DNA of 64,000 nucleotides, from contig JAFGWE010000048.1 of assembly GCA_016937345.1 (NCBI GenBank), positions 1-64,000 of the forward strand, given 5' to 3'. The DNA comes from Methanomicrobiaceae archaeon. GTDB taxonomy: Archaea > Halobacteriota > Methanomicrobia > Methanomicrobiales > Methanomicrobiaceae. The stretch's first letter is position 1. Each line of letters starts with the position of its first letter. A program made the translations under genes and the position numbers. The notes under the pieces are model-generated. The model was not told the DNA's origin, made no database searches, and worked only from the letters and a program-made list of their open reading frames with translations. Below are positions 8,561 to 16,260 of the stretch, piece after piece.

Positions 8561-10390
8561 ATGAAACGACCCGAAATAGGTCATGATATATCCATTACCG
8601 GATATCTGACCGCACTTTTCATTTTACTTTTAATATGCATCCCAATGGCTGTCTCAGCCTGCACCATATATGTTGTAACTCCGGATGCATCCTCTGACGG
8701 CTCGGTTTATGCAGGGCATACAAATGACGGAGTAGGAAAAGACTGGAGAAATATTGACGATGTGATTGCGACATACATTCCTGCCGCCGATCATAATCCC
8801 GGCGATACAAGGGCTGTTTACTTTGATCCAAACAGCGGTTCAGATGCTGCAGGAAACAAGGCAGGAGGGGATTCAACACTTTCAATAATCGGTTACATCC
8901 CGCAGGTACCCCATACCTACGGATATTATACCGCTTCATACGGTATGATAAACGACCAGAATCTTATCAGTGCCGAATGTACCGATTATGCAAAGTATGA
9001 GCCGAATGCAAAAGAGAACATAAGGATGTTTTACTCATCCGAGCTCTCAAATGTCGCACTTGAAAGGTGTACAAAAGCAAAAGAGGCAGTCATTCTTGTC
9101 GGGGACTTAATTGACACATACGGGTACTACGGAACAGGTGAGACCCTTATCTTTGCAGATGAAAAAGAAGCCTGGGTCATTGAGATGTGCGGAAATCCTG
9201 CTGATGAAACAGGAGGATTATGGGCCGCCCAGAGAATCCCTGACGGAGAGATCTTTGTAGCCGCAAATGAGTTCAGGATTCGGGATATTTTACCGGGAAA
9301 CCCGGATATTCTGTATTCCAAAGACCTCTTTGAGAATGTAGAAAAGGCAGGCTACTGGTCACCTTCAGACGGTGTATTCGACTGGCTTCCTGCTGTAAGC
9401 TACGGGGAATACTCCCATCCGTATTATTCACTGATGCGGATCTGGAGACTTGAGAGTAAGCTTGCACCTTCACTTAACCTGAGTCCCTACGTTGAGAATT
9501 CATACACAAGGGATTACCCGTTCTCGGTTAAGCCCGATGTAAAGGTAGATTTTGATACCGCAATCAACATGTTCCGTGATCACTACGAGGGAACAGAGTT
9601 TGACTTAACAAAAGGAAGCGCAGCAGGACCTTTCGGAAACCCGTACCGTTATCTCGGTCCGATGGATGCACATACAGATTTTCAGAATGAAACATATATG
9701 GAAGTTCGTGCCGGTGCAAACGTAAGGCCGATATCGGCAATATTCTGCTCATACAGCTACATTGCACACATAAGACCCAACCTTCCCGAAGAACTTAAAG
9801 GCGTTTTGTGGTTTGGACCTGCGGTTGCATATGAGACAGTATATGCACCGGTCTATGCAAATTCAGAGAATATATCAACGTCATATTCCCAGGGAAGCCG
9901 CCTTAAGTACAATTACAACACGGCATACTGGACGTTTGATCTGCTGACAAACTGGGCTATGCTAAAGTATGACGCGATGATTGGCGATATTAAGAAAGGG
10001 CAGAAACACCTTGAGACGCAGTCTTATGACATGTTAATAGAGACAGACAAAAAAGCAGCCGAATTCCTGGACAACGGGGATATCAAGAGTGCAAAGTCTG
10101 TTTTAACTGATTTCACAGTGAACAGGGGTGAAGAGATAATCACCGACTGGAAGATTTTAACAGCAACCCTGATTGTCAAATATTCAAACGGTCTTGTGAC
10201 AAACCCGGTGACAGAGGATGTTACAGAGGGAGGCTATCCTGATGAATGGTACAATGAGACCGGCTATCAGTACGGTCCGAGAGTATACCAGTTTGATGAA
10301 TTAAGGGATACTCCGGGGCTTGATTATACAAATAAAACTGTCCTCGTAAAGAGAGATTCAACATTTGATCAGATTTTAAAAGTTATCTGA
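8561..10390 (+). CDS. Secreted C69-family dipeptidase
   Basis: Peptidase family C69 (N-terminal nucleophile hydrolase; PepD-like dipeptidase), 609 aa. A signal peptide with hydrophobic core at residues 14-31 ends at VSA, and cleavage exposes Cys34 of CTIYVVTPDAS, the expected nucleophile that becomes the mature N-terminus. Following motifs typical of the family are GSVYAGHTND and EAWVIEMCG. The exported location suggests degradation of extracellular peptides. It is longer than bacterial PepD (about 470 aa), the extra part being C-terminal. It is flanked by its own TATA box and, downstream, by hairpins at 10538-10606, so it is probably a single-gene unit. Confidence 0.88.
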   Translation: MKRPEIGHDISITGYLTALFILLLICIPMAVSACTIYVVTPDASSDGSVYAGHTNDGVGKDWRNIDDVIATYIPAADHNPGDTRAVYFDPNSGSDAAGNKAGGDSTLSIIGYIPQVPHTYGYYTASYGMINDQNLISAECTDYAKYEPNAKENIRMFYSSELSNVALERCTKAKEAVILVGDLIDTYGYYGTGETLIFADEKEAWVIEMCGNPADETGGLWAAQRIPDGEIFVAANEFRIRDILPGNPDILYSKDLFENVEKAGYWSPSDGVFDWLPAVSYGEYSHPYYSLMRIWRLESKLAPSLNLSPYVENSYTRDYPFSVKPDVKVDFDTAINMFRDHYEGTEFDLTKGSAAGPFGNPYRYLGPMDAHTDFQNETYMEVRAGANVRPISAIFCSYSYIAHIRPNLPEELKGVLWFGPAVAYETVYAPVYANSENISTSYSQGSRLKYNYNTAYWTFDLLTNWAMLKYDAMIGDIKKGQKHLETQSYDMLIETDKKAAEFLDNGDIKSAKSVLTDFTVNRGEEIITDWKILTATLIVKYSNGLVTNPVTEDVTEGGYPDEWYNETGYQYGPRVYQFDELRDTPGLDYTNKTVLVKRDSTFDQILKVI

Positions 10391-10537
10391 TCAAATGGAA
10401 ATGAGGCTCAACTAACAGTTTCAACAATATTAATTTTTTTGGATCTGTAGAAAAAATCTTAATTTTTTGAAGAGTCATATTCTAAATTATCATTCTGATC
10501 TTTAATTTCTTCTAAAAGGCTGTAATAATTTTTCTGC

Positions 10538-10558
10538 CTGAATGTCTCAATCATTCAG
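10538..10558. repeat. Perfect hairpin upstream of lipoprotein hydrolase
   Basis: A 7-bp inverted repeat CTGAATG / CATTCAG around a 7-nt loop in the 280-nt gap between the dipeptidase and the lipoprotein hydrolase. It lies 19 nt before a second hairpin. Confidence 0.45.
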
Positions 10559-10577
10559 TCTGCCGTTTATATTTTAA

Positions 10578-10606
10578 GGCCTGGTTTTATTCAGGCCAGA
10601 TTTTTT
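10578..10606 (+). terminator. Hairpin plus T-run (terminator-like)
   Basis: GGCCTG (10578-10583), 8-nt loop, CAGGCC (10592-10597), then a six-T run at 10601-10606. This looks like an intrinsic terminator on the plus strand. It lies 190 nt after the dipeptidase stop and 65 nt before the next start codon, so it could end the dipeptidase transcript or act within the leader of the next gene. Confidence 0.5.
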
Positions 10607-10670
10607 AGAATGCTGATATAGGCAAGTGTGATATAGATAATTATTCATACCTGACTTAGGAAGTCCTGAT

Positions 10671-11633
10671 ATGCGTAAAAAAATAGAGAAAATATATCTG
10701 GCAGCCATAATTTTTGCTGCATTTCTTGTAATATTTTCTGCCGGATGCACAGATAAAACCGGTTTTGACAATTCCCTGTCTGATAAGCCAGACAATTTAA
10801 CCCTTTACAAAACAGGCTTTTCAGTCTTTGATGATGCAGAACTTCATTATGCCAGCGCAAACGGAATTAACATCGGCTACAAACAGGCAGGAGAAGGTTA
10901 TCCTCTTGTAATGGTGATGGGATATGCAGCGGCAATGGATGCCTGGGACCCTTCTCTTCTGAACTCTCTTGCAGAAAATTATAACGTCACGATTTTTGAC
11001 AACCGGGGGACAGGCTATACAGACTTGGGCGATATCCCGGCTGAAAACCTGACATATGAGACTTATGCTGATGATACAATTGCACTTATGGATGCTATTG
11101 GCATTAATAGATCATATCTTATGGGATGGTCGATGGGAACAGCTGTTTCTCAGGAGATTCTTCTGAAGTACCCGGACAGGGTTGAAAAAGCTGTATTGTA
11201 TGCACCTTATTACAGCGTATCATCTTCAGATGAGGATTACCTGAGGGAATATCTGCGGCAGGTAGCTTACGGAGAGGTCAATAAACCGGCTGTTGTTGAA
11301 AATATGTTTTCTAAGGACTGGCTTTCCTGCAATAACCCTGATGAATACCTGCCTGCTTCTTCTGAAACACTGAATCAAAGTGGAATTATGGCCGCATACT
11401 ATGCAAGCCTCAACTGGAAAGGCTCATTTGAAAGGCTTAATCAGATAGATATTCCTGTGCTTTTAATCGGTGGAAAAGAGGATATTCTAACGCCTCCTGA
11501 ATTTTTAAGAGCAATGGCAGGGGAGATTGATGGTGCTCAGACAGCAGAGTTTGAAGGTGCAGGACACGGTCTGATGTACCAGAATCCTGATGACCTGGCA
11601 AAAACTGTAAATCTCTTCCTGGATCAGGATTAG
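10671..11633 (+). CDS. Alpha/beta-hydrolase lipoprotein
   Basis: Putative membrane-anchored esterase/peptidase-like hydrolase, 320 aa. The N-terminus has a signal segment ending in FSAGC, a lipobox with lipidated Cys26. The hydrolase fold covers about residues 58-318, with the oxyanion-side motif VMVMGYAA, FDNRGTGYTD, the nucleophile elbow GWSMG (Ser154), an acidic residue in LIGGKEDIL and the catalytic His in GAGHGLMY. Substrate unknown. ATG 10671 follows AGGAAG. It is preceded by two tandem hairpins that may modulate expression. Confidence 0.85.
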   Translation: MRKKIEKIYLAAIIFAAFLVIFSAGCTDKTGFDNSLSDKPDNLTLYKTGFSVFDDAELHYASANGINIGYKQAGEGYPLVMVMGYAAAMDAWDPSLLNSLAENYNVTIFDNRGTGYTDLGDIPAENLTYETYADDTIALMDAIGINRSYLMGWSMGTAVSQEILLKYPDRVEKAVLYAPYYSVSSSDEDYLREYLRQVAYGEVNKPAVVENMFSKDWLSCNNPDEYLPASSETLNQSGIMAAYYASLNWKGSFERLNQIDIPVLLIGGKEDILTPPEFLRAMAGEIDGAQTAEFEGAGHGLMYQNPDDLAKTVNLFLDQD

Positions 11634-11789
11634 AATATGAGAGCCCGGTAAATGTAATATAACAGGCTTTTTAGAAAAGCTCTCTATTTTTTTAGAGAAT
11701 AACATTATTAATAATTATTCTGATTTTAATTCCCTTTAACTGGCCGCAGTATTTTCTTAGAGGATTTCTATAAGCCAAATTTTGATAAT

Positions 11790-11954
11790 TCAGCATGATA
11801 CCGCTTTGCAGATCTTTTTAACTGCTGCTTCATCTTTTTCATTAATTTTGTAAATCTTATGTTTTGACCTGTAATACGACTCAATGAGCCCTCCGTCTTT
11901 TAAGACTTTTAAGTTATAGGAGATGAGATTCTGCGGTTCATCAAAGACATAGAT
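11790..11954 (-). pseudogene. 3' remnant of an ArsR-type regulator
   Basis: The minus strand encodes a recognisable winged-helix end: EPQNLISYNLKVLKDGGLIES followed by a beta wing (SKHKIYKIN) and a C-terminal helix. This is the second half of an ArsR-family DNA-binding domain. The frame stays open further upstream (to 12062), but that part is arginine/alanine-rich and does not resemble ArsR; it is the antisense of another coding remnant (11959-12108). The N-terminal helices and any metal-sensing cysteines are missing, so the gene is judged broken, probably by a deletion that fused it to its divergent neighbour. Confidence 0.6.
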
Positions 11955-11958
11955 AAAT

Positions 11959-12108
11959 ATGGCAATGATGGCCTGCGAGGGAGCATGTGCCAGGGGAGAA
12001 GTGGCACGACGGGCGGCAAACCTTGTTACACACCGCCTTGCCCGCAATGAAACAGTTCGCATCTGTCTTGGAGGTACATCAAAACCTCCCCGCGGCTGCG
12101 GACAGTAA
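11959..12108 (+). pseudogene. Fragment of a putative cysteine-rich zinc-binding (DGC-type) protein
   Basis: A 49-codon plus-strand frame begins MAMMACEGACARGEV and continues ARRAANLVTHRLARNETV, then RICLGG. This resembles the N-terminal half of a small archaeal family annotated as putative zinc-binding or DGC-domain proteins, which are often encoded beside an ArsR regulator (from memory of the family, not searched). After RICLGG the frame runs into an unrelated TSKPPRGCGQ and stops. With the truncated arsR directly abutting on the other strand, this looks like a divergent arsR/zinc-protein locus collapsed by deletion. It is too short to be a working protein. Confidence 0.5.
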
Positions 12109-12182
12109 AATCAAAAAATTCAGGGAGAAAAATTTTCTTATCTCTCATCTCCCCTCTTTTCAAATTCCTTTAGTCTGTTTCT

Positions 12183-12875
12183 TTATACAACCGGTACAAT
12201 AAACGAGCTGTTGATGGCGGCAAGTCCTTCAATAAAGAGAGTTACAGCAATTGCCGCAAGAATCAGACCCATAATTCTCACCAGAATCTCTAAGCCCTGA
12301 TCACCAAGACATTTTCTTATCGGAGTTGCAAGGAAGTTAACAACGCAAACTATCAGACAGATTATTGCAATAACAATTATTGAGTCAAAAACTGCTCCGC
12401 CGCCTGCATCAAATGCCTTATTCCCGTACATAACAACGACACTCAGTGCACCGGGACCTGCATATATCGGAATTCCCAGAGGAACCAGAACCTTTGGAAG
12501 AAAGGCTTCAGCCTTCTCCAGGTCTTCCCCAAATGTTTCTTTATTTTCGTTTTTATCATCCACATGCAAAATCTCCTTCTGCTTATCGGTATGCTCACCC
12601 GAAACCATTGAAAGGGCAATTATCAGAACAACTATTCCGCCTGCTATCTGAAAAGCAGGGATGCTTATCCCAAAGAACCTGAGAATATCATTTCCCAAAA
12701 AGAAGAAGATAAGATAAAACACAAGCAAGAAGAGCGAGAGAAGAACGGCTGTTGCCTTGCGGACACGCGAAGTTAATGTACTCGTATATGTTATGAAAAA
12801 AGGAAGGTTTCCAAAGGGGTTTGCAAGCGCAAAAAGTGCCCCGAAAAATGCCACAAATAAAGATATTTCCTGCAA
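12183..12875 (-). CDS. MarC-family integral membrane protein
   Basis: A 230-aa membrane protein with about six hydrophobic segments and the family N-terminus (FALANPFGNLPFF) and GGIVVLIIALSMVSG. Function of MarC/UPF0056 proteins is unresolved; they were once linked to multiple antibiotic resistance. The start is a TTG at 12875 preceded by AAGGTGA at good spacing. A charged loop of about 35 residues (DKQKEILHVDDKNENKE) separates the two three-helix halves. It is divergent from nothing obvious, and the arsR wreck lies downstream. Confidence 0.88.
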   Translation of the reverse strand: MQEISLFVAFFGALFALANPFGNLPFFITYTSTLTSRVRKATAVLLSLFLLVFYLIFFFLGNDILRFFGISIPAFQIAGGIVVLIIALSMVSGEHTDKQKEILHVDDKNENKETFGEDLEKAEAFLPKVLVPLGIPIYAGPGALSVVVMYGNKAFDAGGGAVFDSIIVIAIICLIVCVVNFLATPIRKCLGDQGLEILVRIMGLILAAIAVTLFIEGLAAINSSFIVPVV

Positions 12876-12983
12876 AAAATCACCTTTTAATTAAAATAAT
12901 CTATTGCCGGCCTCTTTTAAATCAATTTCCCGTGATAAATGATTTTTTATTTTTTTAGTGTCAGACAAAAACCGGATTATATC

Positions 12984-13226
12984 TCATATTTCAAAAAGGG
13001 GTATTCCGTCATAGATTATTTTTTTTATACGGTGATAAGGAACAATTTTAATTCCTTTTTTTGTCTCCACTTCAAACCAGTCTCTGTCAAGTTTTTTAAT
13101 AAAATTACCACCGACAACAGAAATATCACCAGGAGCACCGCGGTCAGCGTATTCCACCGTGGCGCTTTTTATATCATACTCCGGATCATGCCAGATTCGA
13201 AGAAGAAGGCTGTGGCTGGTACGCAT
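12984..13226 (-). CDS. UPF0248 / DUF504 family protein
   Basis: An 80-aa protein matching the archaeal UPF0248 (DUF504) family: RTSHSLLLRIWHDPEYD, then the core ADRGAPGDISVVGG and the PYHRIKKI end motif. The family is thought to bind RNA ends but its role is unproven. ATG 13226 gives the family N-terminus; six extra upstream codons (from 13244) are possible but unlike relatives. A methyltransferase gene is divergent to it. Confidence 0.85.
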   Translation of the reverse strand: MRTSHSLLLRIWHDPEYDIKSATVEYADRGAPGDISVVGGNFIKKLDRDWFEVETKKGIKIVPYHRIKKIIYDGIPLFEI

Positions 13227-13355
13227 GATCCAAAGGATAGGCATTACTTACATTTGATATTTTCCGGGTGTCTGAAAAAGACTCATTTTACAGATTAATT
13301 TAGCAGGTTTTCGACCACAAAGTAAAAAATCAGAAAAATACAGAAGTACCCCGCA

Positions 13356-14123
13356 ATGGAACTGGATTTATTATGCAGCCTTTTTGAAGGGCTTCCAAGA
13401 CAGGGGCCGGGGGATTTTGAGCACACACACAAAGCATTCCGGATGCTTTCAGGAGTCCCAAAAGGCGCAAAAATACTTGATATAGGCTGCGGCAAAGGCA
13501 TGCAGACAATTGCACTTGCAAAGCTCTGCCCCGACTGCCTGATAACTGCGGTTGACATTCATCAGCCGTTTTTAGACGCATTAAATGAGAATGCAGCAGC
13601 AGAAGGATTTTCTGACAGAATTAAAACAGTCTGCGCATCAATGGATGATCTTTCCTTTGATGAAGGGGAATTTGACATAATATGGGCTGAAGGCTCGATA
13701 TTTATAATCGGATTTGAGAAGGGAATTAATTACTGGAAGAAATTTTTAAAGCAGGACGGATTTATGATGGCATCTGATCTCGTACTGTTTACAGAAAATC
13801 CACCGGAAGAGTTGATGGATTTCCTAAAAATTTGCTCTCCTGACCCGGAACTCTGCTCTCCAAAAATAATGACAGAGGATGAAGGAGCAGAAATGGCAAA
13901 TAAAGCAGGATTTAATGTCTGGGGCACATTCAGGCTTCCGGCAAATGTGTGGTATGATAGTTATTACAACTATGTAAAAGAGAATAACAAACTTCTAAGG
14001 GAAAAATACAGGGATAATAAAGAAGTCCTCGGAGTCGTTGAATTTAATGAAAAAGAGATGGAGGTTCACTCCAGATATCAAAAAGAATACGGTTATGCCT
14101 ACTTTGTAATTCAGAAAAACTGA
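13356..14123 (+). CDS. Class I SAM-dependent methyltransferase
   Basis: A 255-aa protein with a Rossmann-type SAM-binding fold. Motif I is ILDIGCGKGMQT near residue 40, motif II ends in AVDIHQPF, and the acidic motif IV region is FDIIWAEGSIFIIG. The substrate is unknown; the C-terminal third (VWYDSYYNYVKENN) may form a lid. It resembles small-molecule or UbiE-like methyltransferases. No Shine-Dalgarno is seen, and transcription may be leaderless. Confidence 0.85.
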   Translation: MELDLLCSLFEGLPRQGPGDFEHTHKAFRMLSGVPKGAKILDIGCGKGMQTIALAKLCPDCLITAVDIHQPFLDALNENAAAEGFSDRIKTVCASMDDLSFDEGEFDIIWAEGSIFIIGFEKGINYWKKFLKQDGFMMASDLVLFTENPPEELMDFLKICSPDPELCSPKIMTEDEGAEMANKAGFNVWGTFRLPANVWYDSYYNYVKENNKLLREKYRDNKEVLGVVEFNEKEMEVHSRYQKEYGYAYFVIQKN

Positions 14124-14207
14124 TATCTGATATTCTTATTTTTTTTGTCCGGTAATTTTTATTTCTGACGTAATGCAGGTAGCTGCTAACTCCGCGGTTC
14201 AATTCAT

Positions 14208-14215
14208 ATTTATAG
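14208..14215 (+). promoter_or_regulatory. TATA box for small lipoprotein
   Basis: ATTTATAG is centred 28 nt upstream of ATG 14240 with no ribosome-binding site between, fitting a leaderless transcript. Confidence 0.5.
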
Positions 14216-14239
14216 ACCTAAAGAGTTAAAGTGCATCTT

Positions 14240-14554
14240 ATGAGAAGAATTTTCATGATTTTTGCTGCGGCAGCACTCATCCTTGCCTCAGGATGCATGA
14301 TGACTGATGCTGCAACAGGAGAATGGGAAAAGGAATCGCTTTTAACTCAGGATAAACTGACGATAAATCCCGACGGTACTTTTTTTATATCTGATGTAAC
14401 CGGATACGAAATCAACAGCGGAACATGGAATAAAAAAGACGGAAAATATGAATTTATATTTAAAAACAGCGAAAGAAAAGAATATGCAGAGATCTCACAG
14501 GGAAGGGCGGAATTTTATATGATCTTTGATAACGCAACCTACTCAAAGATCTAA
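14240..14554 (+). CDS. Small secreted lipoprotein
   Basis: A 104-aa protein with a signal segment (residues 2-18) ending in a lipobox-like LASGC, so it is probably lipidated on the cell surface. The remaining 80 residues (GEWEKESLLTQDKLTINPDG) look like a small beta-sheet domain seen in methanogen lipoproteins that report as lipocalin-like repeats. No function can be assigned. A GTG at 14231 is in frame, but the TATA box at 14208-14215 suits ATG 14240. It ends 6 nt before the convergent gene at 14561. Confidence 0.72.
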   Translation: MRRIFMIFAAAALILASGCMMTDAATGEWEKESLLTQDKLTINPDGTFFISDVTGYEINSGTWNKKDGKYEFIFKNSERKEYAEISQGRAEFYMIFDNATYSKI

Positions 14555-14560
14555 ATCCGC

Positions 14561-15625
14561 TCAGACAAATTTCCTGTATTTAGTGTATTTTTCTCCATCA
14601 AACCGGATTAGTTCCACAGTCAGCAATTCTTCTCCTGCAACAGGTCCTGAGCCATATATCATAATTTCTGACCAAGGTGAAAGACTTTCTTCATCTTCAG
14701 CCTTTTCGATTGATCTTAAGATAACAGAACCGTCTGTTTTTCTGAGTGCTGCTGAAATTGCGGTAACAAGATATTGATCAGGTCCTCCCTTATATAAAAT
14801 CCTGATATTCCCGCTTCCGGGGCTAATATATACGTCAATATATGCCCGGATGTCATGCAATCTCCACAGAACAGCATTTTTCCCAACACTGAGCTTTAAA
14901 TAAGTATCAGGCGATATAACAAATGATTCCGGCACTTCAAATATTATCCATCCGGAAACAGGACCGGAACCTCCGGCATCATTTAGTGACGAAAACATAG
15001 TCTTTGCCACATAAATTCTGCCGATATTGCTTATAACAAAATTTTCATTTACCTGAGTGTCCCACAAGGTCTCATTTTTCATTATTGCGCCCATATCTTC
15101 AGATATCTCAAGTAGAGGCCTGTAAACTTCTGTTGAGTCCAAAAGCTCAAAACTGTTTGTCACAGGAGATGTATGCCTGATGAGGTACTCACCGACGGGT
15201 GCTGCCGAAACTTTCACAAGAAGATACCTGAAACCCTGCGACGGCATTACAGGAAGTTCAGAGCCTGTAGAGAGATTTTTTAAATATAGTGTCTCTGAAA
15301 TTCTGATTTCATCCACTGAAACGGAGATGTCGTTTTTGTTTTCGCCTGCCGGGTACTGGTTATATGTGTCTTCATCATACCAGATACTCTCACCGATACC
15401 CAGGGCATCGGGATAATAATCCGGCTCATCTGATTCCTCCCCCCCTGCGACTCCCGGACCGGAAATATTTCCCCCGGCATCTTGCTCATCAAGTGAGGAT
15501 TCATTTTCAAAAGAAGCAGGATTTTCTTCTGTTTTATTCTCAAAAGCCACAGGATTCTGCAGATACAGCATTAAAAATATTGCAAAAACAAGAATGATTA
15601 CTGCCAAAACCGCTTTTTTAATCAT
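14561..15625 (-). CDS. Membrane-anchored extracellular protein, unknown function
   Basis: A 354-aa protein with one N-terminal transmembrane helix (IKKAVLAVIILVFAIFLMLYL), then a Glu/Ser/Gly-rich linker of about 60 residues. A beta-rich extracellular portion with several NxT/S sites follows. No catalytic motif is seen. ATG 15625 has GGGAG five nt before it; an in-frame ATG 7 codons upstream lacks a site. It overlaps the 3' end of the upstream membrane gene by 8 nt, so the two are an operon and may act as partners. Confidence 0.7.
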   Translation of the reverse strand: MIKKAVLAVIILVFAIFLMLYLQNPVAFENKTEENPASFENESSLDEQDAGGNISGPGVAGGEESDEPDYYPDALGIGESIWYDEDTYNQYPAGENKNDISVSVDEIRISETLYLKNLSTGSELPVMPSQGFRYLLVKVSAAPVGEYLIRHTSPVTNSFELLDSTEVYRPLLEISEDMGAIMKNETLWDTQVNENFVISNIGRIYVAKTMFSSLNDAGGSGPVSGWIIFEVPESFVISPDTYLKLSVGKNAVLWRLHDIRAYIDVYISPGSGNIRILYKGGPDQYLVTAISAALRKTDGSVILRSIEKAEDEESLSPWSEIMIYGSGPVAGEELLTVELIRFDGEKYTKYRKFV

Positions 15626-16202
15626 CGTGGCTCCCTTTTTTTTCAAAAATCTCCAGAGCAGGGCATCCTGTTTTCCTTTGCCTGCAATATCTGCATGCCA
15701 GATTTCCCCTCACAAATCCATTACCGAATGATCCAAGGATCATGAGAATAATGATTAATACGGGAATAAACCAATTAAAATCAAAAATCAGAAGAGCAAT
15801 ACCTGCGATGACGGGGATAATAATTACTAGCAGATCAGGAATCATATCTTTTCCGGAAATCTTTCTTTGGATAAATCTTTTTGGATCTCCTTTTGTAAAT
15901 ATAATTGCGCCAAGTCTGCCTTTACCAAAAGCACAGGTTTTACCATAATAATAACAGTCCACACAATGCCGGCTTAAAAGCCGGAATTCAAGAACAGCTA
16001 TAAAAAGTATATACAGTATGGCCCAGATAAAACCTGCCATGTACATCAGAGAGGCACCCGCAGCGTAAATTAATAATGTGAGAAGATTTGACAGAAAAAC
16101 GATCCTGACCGGATAATTTTCATAGCATAACTCTTCTTCCATAATGAATGCTGTGTTTTTTGTGATATAATTATTATCCCGGGGAATATTCTGATATTTC
16201 AT
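15618..16202 (-). CDS. Four-helix membrane protein with paired cysteine clusters
   Basis: A 194-aa membrane protein. Two hydrophobic hairpins (about residues 32-72 and 121-155) are each followed by a cysteine cluster: HCVDCYYYGKTCAFGKGRL after the first and CRYCRQRKTGCPA after the second. The spacing suggests a metal or Fe-S site, or redox disulfides at the membrane face. Similar uncharacterised proteins occur in methanogens (recalled, not searched). Function unknown. It is first gene of an operon with the anchored protein at 14561-15625. Confidence 0.75.
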   Translation of the reverse strand: MKYQNIPRDNNYITKNTAFIMEEELCYENYPVRIVFLSNLLTLLIYAAGASLMYMAGFIWAILYILFIAVLEFRLLSRHCVDCYYYGKTCAFGKGRLGAIIFTKGDPKRFIQRKISGKDMIPDLLVIIIPVIAGIALLIFDFNWFIPVLIIILMILGSFGNGFVRGNLACRYCRQRKTGCPALEIFEKKGSHDD

Positions 16203-16260
16203 ACATACCTATTATCAGTCACATTAAATGCCAACAACTTACAAAATAATCTTTTAGTTT

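Noticed and set aside
11987-12202. 71-codon plus-strand frame
   Set aside because: It overlaps the zinc-protein remnant in another frame; the cysteine-rich frame from 11959 is the one that looks like a protein.
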